Positions 1-4,991 of a stretch of DNA of 8,075 nt are shown piece by piece. The position numbers were made by a program, and so were the translations under genes. Source of the stretch: Sulfuricurvum sp. (GTDB taxonomy: Bacteria > Campylobacterota > Campylobacteria > Campylobacterales > Sulfurimonadaceae). Within the stretch, counting starts at the first letter, position 1. Each line of letters begins with the position of its first letter. A model generated the notes under the pieces. It saw only the letters and a program-made list of their open reading frames with translations. It was not told where the DNA came from and searched no databases. The stretch lies in assembly GCA_024635855.1 (NCBI GenBank), contig JAGXHZ010000020.1, forward strand, positions 1 to 8,075. The letters run 5' to 3'.

Positions 1-216
1 GAGCACTTCTTTGTAGTGTTTTGTCCACCGTTTGCTGATGGAAGCCCCAGCAAGATGGATAATGACTTGGGCACCTGAGAGTTTTTTGCCAAAAGCCGTA
101 TCGTTAAGATCAAAATCAGCCGTATGCAGAGCTGATATTTCCCATCCTTTTTCTTTGAACATGGAGACCAGATGGGTGCCGATAAAACCTCCCGCTCCGC
201 TGATGACGACTTTCAT
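1..216 (-). CDS. TIGR01777-type NAD(P)-dependent epimerase, N-terminal 72 residues (cut by window edge)
   Basis: Reading from the ATG at 216 towards base 1 gives an open frame to the window edge. It begins MKVVISGAGGFIGTH, a Rossmann-fold nucleotide-binding start with GxxGxxG at residues 7-13. Residues 55-72 contain HLAGASISKRW, close to the NLAG..I...RW signature of the TIGR01777 epimerase family (E. coli YfcH-like, extended SDR fold). Members are probably NAD(P)-dependent, but their substrates are unknown. The start lies 8 bases after the encapsulin stop codon, with only a weak TAGG-like ribosome site that overlaps that stop, so it is probably the third gene of the EncFtn-encapsulin transcript. 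A functional link to iron storage is not established; simple co-transcription is equally possible. The family call rests on the first 72 residues only. The rest lies outside the window. Confidence 0.85.
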   Translation of the reverse strand, partial: MKVVISGAGGFIGTHLVSMFKEKGWEISALHTADFDLNDTAFGKKLSGAQVIIHLAGASISKRWTKHYKEVL

Positions 217-224
217 GACGATAC

Positions 225-1022
225 CTACAAAGTGATGAGAAGTGCCGCTTCGGGGTTAATGATGCGGAACGTGCAGCTTTCACTCATAAAGAGTGCATAA
301 CTGTCGGTTTTTTCTTTAGCATACCCGATGCTGACATCAAGACCGTTGTAGAGAGCAAAATCCCCGCCTCTTTGTGAAAGGGCCAAAATCTTGTCGTCTC
401 CAATGCTCTCGCAAACCACAAAAAAGTTTGTTCCCAGTAGTGTTTCCAGACGGCTTTTAACGCTTACCCCTCCCTCGCTTTCTCCTACCATTTTGATCAG
501 CGTAGCGGTGGAGAGAACCAGTTTGTAAGGTCCCTCAACGAATTCGCCACCGAAAGCGGCGATCATAGAGGCGACCGCATCGATCAGCCCCTTGGTGTTT
601 TTGGCATGTATCGGTTTACGCGGGATATTTTTTAAAATACCCTCTATTTGTGCTTCATTAACTCCTTCAAGGATCAGCGAATTTTCAACGGCGCTAAAAC
701 GGTTTGCAACGTGTTTGAAGACGGTATCATCAAAATCGATTTTATCTCGTTTGAAGTCCTCGACAACCGATTTGGGCAGATCAAAATCGTACCGCACCTC
801 GATCATTCGGATCGGTTCTCGTACTGATAGTGTCAGATGCTCGGAAGTGGAGAGTACATTGAGGTTGCCTGTCGCGATCGCATCGGTCTCAAAAGGAACG
901 GGGGTAAATCCGACCAGAGAGCGAAGTTTCAGCCGTTGGCTCAGCAGTGTGGTAAAAACATTGTCTATCTGGCTCCAAACGGCTGCTGCTATCGGTGAGG
1001 TTTCTCGATTTAAAAATTTCAT
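225..1022 (-). CDS. enc: Family 1 encapsulin shell protein
   Basis: This 265-residue protein has the usual length of a T=1 encapsulin, whose 60 copies form a hollow shell of about 24 nm with an HK97 phage-capsid fold. Its N-terminus, MKFLNRETSPI followed by W16 and I19-D20, matches the family pattern (M-x-F/L-L-x-R-x-x-A/S-P-I...W..ID) and helps form the cargo-binding inner face. Near the C-terminus, RGGDFALYNGLDVSIGY (218-234) matches the conserved GGDF-L--G-D-SIGY block, and TFRIINPEAA (251-260) matches the conserved C-terminal strand. The gene lies 10 bases downstream of the EncFtn cargo gene; this cargo-then-shell order is typical of iron-storing encapsulins. Its ribosome site TAAGGAG (1029-1035) includes the cargo gene's stop codon, so the two are probably translationally coupled. 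No signal peptide or membrane segment is seen, so it should be cytoplasmic. It could be confused with linocin/bacteriocin annotations, which are older names for the same family. Confidence 0.94.
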   Translation of the reverse strand: MKFLNRETSPIAAAVWSQIDNVFTTLLSQRLKLRSLVGFTPVPFETDAIATGNLNVLSTSEHLTLSVREPIRMIEVRYDFDLPKSVVEDFKRDKIDFDDTVFKHVANRFSAVENSLILEGVNEAQIEGILKNIPRKPIHAKNTKGLIDAVASMIAAFGGEFVEGPYKLVLSTATLIKMVGESEGGVSVKSRLETLLGTNFFVVCESIGDDKILALSQRGGDFALYNGLDVSIGYAKEKTDSYALFMSESCTFRIINPEAALLITL

Positions 1023-1032
1023 TGTGAACTCC

Positions 1033-1407
1033 TTAGTTATTGTTGCCGATTTTCAGTGTCCCCGTCGCTACTGCAACGGTTACTGAATCGGTCTGAGTAG
1101 GTTGATCCGCTGCATCGGACTCCTGAACGACGATATTTCCATTCGTAAACAGAAATTTATGCATCATGGTATCCCACACGGGAGAATTGCGTCTGAGCCA
1201 TTCAAGCCCCATGCACGCGTGTTCAATCTCTTCGTCCCGATTGTGTTCCATGATAGCTCTGGCGGTAGGGTCTGTTGCAGCTTCGGCACGTTGGTTGTAC
1301 CAGTCTACTGCTTCGAGTTCTTCCATTGTACTTTGGATAATGCGATGATAATCTTTTGTAAAATCTGAGAGTTTATTGGGATCTTCGTGAAAACCTTCAT
1401 GTGCCAT
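1033..1407 (-). CDS. Encapsulated ferritin-like protein (EncFtn), encapsulin cargo
   Basis: EncFtn proteins are short two-helix ferroxidases that pair to build a di-iron site, assemble as ring-shaped decamers and oxidise Fe(II) inside encapsulin shells. The 124-residue product shows the family core: MEELEAVDWYNQR at 28-40 and HNRDEEIEHA at 55-64. By alignment from memory with the Rhodospirillum rubrum protein (E32, E62, H65), the iron ligands fall on E30, E60 and H63, with E29, E32, W36 and Y37 also kept. The ferritin part ends near residue 95. A low-complexity, Thr/Val/Ala-rich linker follows, and then GTLKIGNNN (116-124), which resembles the GSLxIG-type encapsulin targeting peptide. The ATG at 1407 has AAAGGAG 5 bases upstream, so the start is well supported. 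The gene is first in a transcript with the encapsulin gene and has a good promoter upstream. It should act in the cytoplasm inside the compartment. Confidence 0.93.
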   Translation of the reverse strand: MAHEGFHEDPNKLSDFTKDYHRIIQSTMEELEAVDWYNQRAEAATDPTARAIMEHNRDEEIEHACMGLEWLRRNSPVWDTMMHKFLFTNGNIVVQESDAADQPTQTDSVTVAVATGTLKIGNNN

Positions 1408-1441
1408 AACTGCTCCTTTGAGTTCAATCCTGATATTTCTA

Positions 1442-1471
1442 ATGGTACAGAGACATAAGAAAGGATGTCAA
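1442..1471 (-). promoter_or_regulatory. Candidate sigma-70 promoter of the EncFtn-encapsulin operon
   Basis: On the minus strand a perfect -35 box TTGACA (1466-1471) is followed after 18 bases by TACCAT (1442-1447), a -10-like box. Transcription would start near 1435, giving a leader of about 27 bases that carries the AAAGGAG site of the EncFtn gene. The -35 is strong and the -10 weak, which would suit an activated or derepressed gene. This is a sequence match only. Confidence 0.55.
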
Positions 1472-1522
1472 TAGGATTTTATGGGGAGTATTTCTTTTAA
1501 TTTTTAATTAAGAAATAAACAG

Positions 1523-1553
1523 TTGAAAAGATAAAAAAAAGTTGTGTTATTAT
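1523..1553 (+). promoter_or_regulatory. Candidate promoter of wrbA
   Basis: TTGAAA (1523-1528) and TATTAT (1548-1553) are separated by 19 bases, slightly longer than ideal. The surroundings are strongly AT-rich, as in Campylobacterota promoters, where the -35 box is often weak. Transcription would start near 1560, just upstream of the ribosome site at 1568-1574. That argues against a wrbA start at the upstream in-frame GTG (1544). Confidence 0.4.
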
Positions 1554-1579
1554 TGAATGAAATCAACAAGGAGGCAGTT

Positions 1580-2191
1580 ATGAAAGTCTTAATCGTGTAC
1601 TACTCGATGTATGGTCATATCTATCAAATGGTTCAGGCGGCAGCGGAAGGGGCAACATCGGTTGAGGGGGTTGAAGTGGTGTTACGCCGTGTCCCCGAGA
1701 CGCTTTCTACCGAAGTTCTGGAAAAAATGGGAGCAACAGAAGCCCAAAAAGAGCAGTCTGACATCCCTGTCTGTACACTGGATGAACTTGCCGAGGCGGA
1801 TGCCGTGATTTTCGCCACACCGACGCGTTTTGGGAATATGTGCGGTCAGATGCGCCAGTTCCTTGATTCGACCGGTAAACTCTGGGGTAATGGAGCGCTA
1901 GTAGGCAAGGTAGGAAGCGTGATAACCAGCTCCGGTACCCAGCACGGCGGTCAGGAGTCGACGATCCTGACGTTTCACGTCACGTTGCTGCATCATGGCA
2001 TGGTGATTGTAGGACTTCCCTATACCTTTGCAGGACAATCGTTTTCCGATCAGATTACCGGCTGTTCACCCTATGGCGCATCGACGATTGTGGGAGGCGA
2101 CGGCAGCCGCTTTCCCAGTGAGAACGAACTCGCCGGAGCAAGATATCAAGGGGAACACGTTGCCAAGATCGCTAAGAAACTTACCGTATAG
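1580..2191 (+). CDS. wrbA: NAD(P)H:quinone oxidoreductase, type IV (WrbA)
   Basis: WrbA is a tetrameric FMN flavoprotein that reduces quinones by two electrons, avoiding semiquinone and superoxide formation. The 203-residue product is close to the E. coli length of 198. It starts [17 protein letters not shown]: the beta1 strand and the FMN phosphate loop S9-MYGHI14. [11 protein letters not shown] (81-91), [12 protein letters not shown] (117-128) and GCSPYGAS (161-168) are the family's flavin- and quinone-pocket blocks. The ATG at 1580 was chosen because AAGGAGG (1568-1574) stands 5 bases before it; the in-frame GTG at 1544 would add 12 residues with no ribosome site. The protein is cytosolic. 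It is transcribed divergently from the encapsulin operon, and both may answer to iron or oxidative stress; that is inference. A REP-like hairpin follows the stop codon. Confidence 0.95.
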   Translation: MKVLIVYYSMYGHIYQMVQAAAEGATSVEGVEVVLRRVPETLSTEVLEKMGATEAQKEQSDIPVCTLDELAEADAVIFATPTRFGNMCGQMRQFLDSTGKLWGNGALVGKVGSVITSSGTQHGGQESTILTFHVTLLHHGMVIVGLPYTFAGQSFSDQITGCSPYGASTIVGGDGSRFPSENELAGARYQGEHVAKIAKKLTV

Positions 2192-2221
2192 GTACCTCTG
2201 CGTCGAAACTTTAATCTATCC

Positions 2222-2256
2222 CATAGTTCCCACTCTCTAAGTGGGAATGCATACAG
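2222..2256 (-). repeat. REP-like palindromic element, copy A
   Basis: The perfect 8-base inverted repeat TTCCCACT (2227-2234) / AGTGGGAA (2240-2247) has a 5-base loop. Read on the minus strand it is TGCATTCCCA...TGGGAAC, which shares the 10-base TGCATTCCCA and the TGGGAAC end with the element near 7282. It sits 36 bases after the wrbA stop. It could end or stabilise the wrbA transcript, but no run of T follows, so it is not a standard intrinsic terminator. Hairpins of this GCATTCCCA...TGGGAACGAG kind are dispersed repeats in many bacterial genomes. Confidence 0.65.
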
Positions 2257-2345
2257 AACTACAAATCATAAACTATCTTTGCTACCAATGAAGCAGTTAT
2301 ATCCGTTTCCATGCAGGATGATGAGAAAAGTAGCTTGGTCATTTT

Positions 2346-2374
2346 TTGAAGAATAGATAATGCATATATTTAAT
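2346..2374 (+). promoter_or_regulatory. Weak candidate promoter of the ferredoxin gene
   Basis: TTGAAG (2346-2351) and TTTAAT (2369-2374) lie 17 bases apart. GATAAT (2356-2361) is an alternative -10 box with TTGGTC (2335-2340) at a short spacing of 15. The 216-base gap after wrbA and the REP-like hairpin suggest the ferredoxin gene has its own promoter here. Because the stretch is AT-rich, the exact boxes are uncertain. Confidence 0.33.
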
Positions 2375-2407
2375 AGAAAATGATTACTAAAATTCAAGGA
2401 GCGATGG

Positions 2408-2797
2408 ATGGCTGTTCTGATTACCGATTCTTGTATAAATTGTGATGCTTGTATCGAAGAATGTCCTGCGACGGCTATTGTCAGCGCCGATGAATCGCCT
2501 TTGAGCGACGGGGAATACACTTATGTCAAGCCTGATAAATGTATTGAGTGCGTCGATGCCGCCGTCCCTAAATGCGCCGATGTCTGCCCGACCGAGGATT
2601 GTATCGTCTGGGATATGCCCTACATCGCAGAGTATAACGATTATTTCGTATTAAGTGATCGTTACGTTATCCGTGAGCATAAGAAAAAAGGGCTGATGTC
2701 TCCCGAAGTAAACCCTCAGCCGTGGCGTGAGGGTATCACGATGGAACAGAGAGAAACTCATGTGAGTGTCGGGCAGACGCTGAAGCTTTATAATTGA
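2408..2797 (+). CDS. 2[4Fe-4S] ferredoxin, Allochromatium (Alvin) type, with C-terminal extension
   Basis: This soluble electron carrier of 129 residues should hold two [4Fe-4S] clusters. The first binding motif is C9-x2-C12-x2-C15-x3-C19-P. The second is C45-x2-C48-x7-C56-x3-C60-P, where the third spacing is stretched from the usual 2 to 7. That insertion, together with a C-terminal extension, is the mark of Alvin/YfhL-type ferredoxins, which often have a very low cluster potential. An extra cysteine (C65) follows. The last 60 or so residues, with many aromatic and charged side chains, are longer than in the classic Alvin protein and may dock a partner. The ATG at 2408 is preceded by AAGGAG (2396-2401) with 6 bases between; the ATG at 2404 is out of frame and too close. 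Its redox partner is not visible; WrbA, the YdhR-like protein and the thioredoxin nearby are candidates only by position. Confidence 0.92.
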   Translation: MAVLITDSCINCDACIEECPATAIVSADESPLSDGEYTYVKPDKCIECVDAAVPKCADVCPTEDCIVWDMPYIAEYNDYFVLSDRYVIREHKKKGLMSPEVNPQPWREGITMEQRETHVSVGQTLKLYN

Positions 2798-2858
2798 GGG
2801 GATAAAAACCTTTTTGAATGCTCAGATTAGTTTATTTAGACAAAGAAAAGGTATTTTA

Positions 2859-3239
2859 ATGAATTCGCTTCCCGATAATTTAAAAGTAGGTATTGCATCA
2901 ATCGATTCTAGGCATACAGAGTTTTGGGATCTTTACCTAGCACTTAAAGCATCTGGCAAAGATGAATTTATCGATCTATTTGCATCGATCATAGAACATA
3001 CTAAAACCCATTTTGCCGAAGAAGAAGCCGATATGGGAACAATTGTTTACGCAAACCAACGTGAACACGAGCAAGAGCATGCCAAAGCGCTTGAAGAGAT
3101 GAATTATTTTTTTGAAAAAGCCAAGGGGAATAAAATCATGTTTGCCAGAGCCTATGTGAATGATCGCCTTGAAAATTGGTTTCGACAGCATTTGCTGAAT
3201 ATGGATAGTGATTTGGCAAGGGTGATCAATCTGAGCTAG
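2859..3239 (+). CDS. Bacteriohemerythrin (O2-binding di-iron protein)
   Basis: Hemerythrins bind O2 reversibly at a non-heme di-iron site in a four-helix bundle and serve in O2 storage, delivery or sensing in microaerophiles. Counting from the ATG at 2859 (126 residues), all seven iron ligands are present: H19, H51, E55, H70, H74, H111 and D116. They lie in the usual settings HFAEEEADM, REHEQEHAKAL and WFRQHLLNMD. It is a stand-alone single domain with no signal peptide and no attached signalling domain, so it is cytoplasmic and more likely a carrier or scavenger than a receptor. This start was preferred over the in-frame TTG at 2814 because AAAAGG (2846-2851) stands 7 bases before it. The gene is 61 bases downstream of the ferredoxin gene in the same direction, with no clear terminator between them. 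Confidence 0.95.
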   Translation: MNSLPDNLKVGIASIDSRHTEFWDLYLALKASGKDEFIDLFASIIEHTKTHFAEEEADMGTIVYANQREHEQEHAKALEEMNYFFEKAKGNKIMFARAYVNDRLENWFRQHLLNMDSDLARVINLS

Positions 3240-3247
3240 TGGATAAA

Positions 3248-3281
3248 TTTAGTTTATTGGATTATTATTTCATAAACTAAA
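3248..3281. promoter_or_regulatory. 10-base perfect dyad, candidate operator before ydhR
   Basis: TTTAGTTTAT (3248-3257) and its exact reverse complement ATAAACTAAA (3272-3281) are separated by 14 bases. The right arm ends 2 bases before the AAAGGAG ribosome site of the next gene. No T-run follows, so a terminator is less likely than a protein-binding site or an mRNA hairpin beside the ribosome site. The left arm (TTAGTTTATT) recurs before the hemerythrin gene at 2827-2836. Confidence 0.5.
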
Positions 3282-3296
3282 CCAAAGGAGTATAAC

Positions 3297-3602
3297 TTGA
3301 GATACCTTCTTCAAGTAGATTTCCCGCATAGTGGGCCATTCGGTGATGAATTAACAACGGCAATGAGTGATTTGGCAAAAGATATCGCCACAGAAAAAGG
3401 GTTGATTTCCAAACTCTGGACAGAAAATGAAGCGAACAAAGAGGCAGGTGGGATTTATCTGTTTGACAACGAGGAAGATGCACAGCGTTATTTGCAAAAA
3501 CATACTGAGCGTTTGCAGGCATTCGGATACAGTAACATTCGAGGTAAAATTTTTCTAGTAAATGAAGCTTTGAGTGCGTTATCGGTTCCGGCTCGTAAAT
3601 AG
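3297..3602 (+). CDS. ydhR: YdhR-family putative monooxygenase (dimeric ferredoxin-like fold)
   Basis: The 101-residue product has exactly the length I recall for E. coli YdhR and shares its blocks: LLQVDF (4-9), GPFGD (13-17), WTEN (41-44), EAGGIYLF (49-56), YLQKHTERL (65-73) and NEALS (89-93). YdhR has a dimeric alpha-beta barrel fold related to ActVA-Orf6 monooxygenases, which oxidise aromatic substrates without a metal or bound cofactor. Its real substrate is not known, so the enzyme role is by family only. The start codon is TTG, supported by AAAGGAG (3284-3290) 6 bases upstream and by the alignment to the E. coli N-terminus. No in-frame ATG gives a full-length domain. The gene follows hemerythrin by 57 bases, and this gap holds the perfect dyad described separately, so it may be regulated on its own. 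Confidence 0.9.
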   Translation: MRYLLQVDFPHSGPFGDELTTAMSDLAKDIATEKGLISKLWTENEANKEAGGIYLFDNEEDAQRYLQKHTERLQAFGYSNIRGKIFLVNEALSALSVPARK

Positions 3603-3666
3603 TATCCTGACCGAAATTGTGTATAACTTATGCATTGTAGCTCTTAATAAAAATTAGGAGTTATGC

Positions 3667-4110
3667 ATGGAATCCCTTAAAATTGTTTGCCCTCACTGTC
3701 ACCATCTTAATTTAGTTCAAAATGAGGTGACGAAAGAGGAGATTCTCTGTCAGTCGTGTCAAAAATCTCTTTTGGATACAACTCCGATAGGGTGTGATGC
3801 CGATTCATTCAATACCCACATCACAGAGAGCGATATTTCGGTCTTAGTCGATTTTTATTCTCCTGATTGTGCGCTGTGTATGAAGATGGCTCCTGATTAT
3901 GAAAAAGCGGCATCCTCGTTTGCTCTTGAGGTGCGCTTTATTAAAGTCAATACCTTGGATTATCCCGACATCGCACGTCAATACGGGGTAAATGCCCTCC
4001 CGACGATTGTAGCTTTTAAAGATGGCAGAGAGATGAACCGCTTTAGCAGCGCACTATCCAAAGATCATCTGAGCATGTGGGCAGAGAGCCTGATTCAGAT
4101 GACACTCTAA
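3667..4110 (+). CDS. TrxC-like thioredoxin with zinc ribbon and atypical CALC active site
   Basis: The 147-residue protein has the two-part layout of thioredoxin 2 (TrxC). A zinc-binding start holds C8-P-H-C11 and C28-Q-S-C31, and a thioredoxin fold follows from about residue 43. In the fold, VLVDFY (59-64) gives the beta strand with buried D62, and LPT gives the cis-proline P112. TrxC normally has W-C-G-P-C. Here the redox site is D67-C68-A69-L70-C71, so both cysteines remain, but the tryptophan, glycine and proline are gone. In the thioredoxin family the two residues between the cysteines tune redox potential, so this protein may be less reducing than TrxC or act as a disulfide donor or isomerase; that is inference. 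There is no signal peptide, so it should be cytosolic. AGGAG (3656-3660) lies 6 bases before the ATG. No thioredoxin reductase is visible in the window. Confidence 0.88.
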   Translation: MESLKIVCPHCHHLNLVQNEVTKEEILCQSCQKSLLDTTPIGCDADSFNTHITESDISVLVDFYSPDCALCMKMAPDYEKAASSFALEVRFIKVNTLDYPDIARQYGVNALPTIVAFKDGREMNRFSSALSKDHLSMWAESLIQMTL

Positions 4111-4135
4111 AGAATAAAATAACAAAAGGGTATTT

Positions 4136-4426
4136 ATGGCACCAATCACCACACCGTTTAAGGTAATACTGCTCAAAGGCAACGGAGGGATCACGATCAA
4201 CAACGAGATGATGGAGCTACTGACAATCACCCTCGCGCACGGATGTATTGGTCTACCGCTGAAGGCGTTGTATGCTGAAAATGTTTACATCGTAGAAAAC
4301 AGAGAAAAATTCAACGAGATTCACAAACAGATCAAAGAGAAACCGTGTTGTTTTGTCTACGGCATCGACGGACTGGATGAGGAAGATATAAAGCGGATAA
4401 AAGCACAGAGTGTTACGTTTGTGTAG
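4136..4426 (+). CDS. Uncharacterised 96-residue cysteine-containing protein
   Basis: I do not recognise the family. The ORF is supported by AAAAGGG 5 bases before the ATG, by a gap of only 25 bases after the thioredoxin gene, and by natural codon use. Residues 8-14 (FKVILLK) and 50-54 (VYIVE) look like beta strands, and 71-75 (CCFVY) could be a third. Charged helical stretches lie at about 56-69 and 81-91. The alternating strand and helix pattern could fit a small alpha/beta fold such as DsrE/DsrH, but no signature of that family is clear. Cysteines are C37 in HGCIG and the pair C71-C72. There is no signal peptide or membrane segment. Its place next to the CALC thioredoxin makes it a possible redox partner or substrate; this rests on position only. 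Confidence 0.7.
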   Translation: MAPITTPFKVILLKGNGGITINNEMMELLTITLAHGCIGLPLKALYAENVYIVENREKFNEIHKQIKEKPCCFVYGIDGLDEEDIKRIKAQSVTFV

Positions 4427-4481
4427 CTGAAATAGAATAGAGAATGCATTTTCTCCTTTAGAACTATAAAAGGGGTACATC

Positions 4482-4667
4482 ATGGATTTTTTTTGTCAGG
4501 CGTGCGATTTTGTGATCGATGTAGAGATGATAGCTGAATTGGATGGGGGAAAATGTCCTAACTGCGGTAAATTAGAGGGATTTGCTACCGTACCGAAACT
4601 CTCTATGCCCAACAGTGCGAATGCGCATGTATTGAATGATACCGATTTTTTAGAGCGGGAGTTCTAA
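4482..4667 (+). CDS. Small zinc-ribbon protein, 61 residues
   Basis: The product opens with FFCQAC (C5-x2-C8) and continues to KCPNCG (C25-x2-C28), a spacing typical of a rubredoxin-like or zinc-ribbon knuckle pair that binds one metal ion. The remaining 30 residues carry no recognised motif and end in an acidic tail (DTDFLEREF). AAAAGGGG stands before the ATG with about 6 bases between. It is the last gene of the rightward run, 55 bases after the unknown 96-residue protein. Zinc ribbons of this size usually contact nucleic acid or a protein partner. Iron binding as in rubredoxin is possible but less likely, because the second knuckle lacks the usual CPxCG...F setting on both sides. Its function is unknown. 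Confidence 0.75.
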   Translation: MDFFCQACDFVIDVEMIAELDGGKCPNCGKLEGFATVPKLSMPNSANAHVLNDTDFLEREF

Positions 4668-4691
4668 AGAAAAAGAGAAGATTGAATATCC

Positions 4692-4991
4692 CTAGCTTTT
4701 GCTATACCTTTTTGTCAATCTGCAAAAATCGACAAAATCACTCAGCATTAAATAGCGAAATTCTATATCTTTAAATTGTTCCATCATGACCGGTTCACCT
4801 TGCGAAAAGTATTTTACATCTTTTTGAAACTCTTTTGGAAATTCCAGCTTTTCTGCTTGTAACGATGAAAAACAATCAACGAAATCTTGAAAAAGTTGCG
4901 CCACGATCTCCTCTTGTTCCTGCGACTTGTGTGTGAGAAAATCGGTAGTTTTTTCAAATCTCTCGCATATATGTACTAAACACTGATTCAC
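4692..4991 (-). CDS. Uncharacterised small helical protein (GTG start)
   Basis: I do not recognise this family. The 99-residue product is predicted by eye to be almost all helix, with many Glu, Gln, Lys and Phe residues and four cysteines, and with no signal peptide or membrane segment. The open frame runs up to an ATG at 5003, but no ribosome site precedes it. The GTG at 4991 has GGAGG (4997-5001) 5 bases upstream, and that site overlaps the ATG codon itself. I therefore start at GTG, 4 residues shorter. The gene is convergent with the zinc-ribbon gene across a 24-base gap that shows no terminator hairpin. Codon use is like that of its neighbours, and the absence of a known domain keeps confidence moderate. 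Confidence 0.6.
   Translation of the reverse strand: MNQCLVHICERFEKTTDFLTHKSQEQEEIVAQLFQDFVDCFSSLQAEKLEFPKEFQKDVKYFSQGEPVMMEQFKDIEFRYLMLSDFVDFCRLTKRYSKS

Noticed and set aside
32..235. 67-codon plus-strand open frame
   Set aside because: It is antisense to the epimerase start, which has a Rossmann motif and clear family signature; the plus-strand product has no recognisable motif.
592..1086. 164-codon plus-strand open frame
   Set aside because: It is antisense to the encapsulin gene, is rich in Ser and Arg as expected for a reverse shadow, and has no ribosome site.
1544..1579. Upstream in-frame GTG start for wrbA
   Set aside because: It has no ribosome site, overlaps the likely promoter, and adds 12 residues ahead of the conserved flavodoxin start; the ATG at 1580 has AAGGAGG.
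2356..2374. Possible Fur box before the ferredoxin gene
   Set aside because: Only about 12 of 19 positions match the classical box and the DNA is AT-rich, so chance is a good explanation.
3617..3666. Possible promoter before the thioredoxin gene (TATAAC near 3622)
   Set aside because: No -35 box at a suitable spacing and no proper extended -10; too weak to list.
4436..4460. Short hairpin GAGAA...TTCTC before the zinc-ribbon gene
   Set aside because: Only a 5-base stem, AT-rich and with no T-run; not distinguishable from chance.
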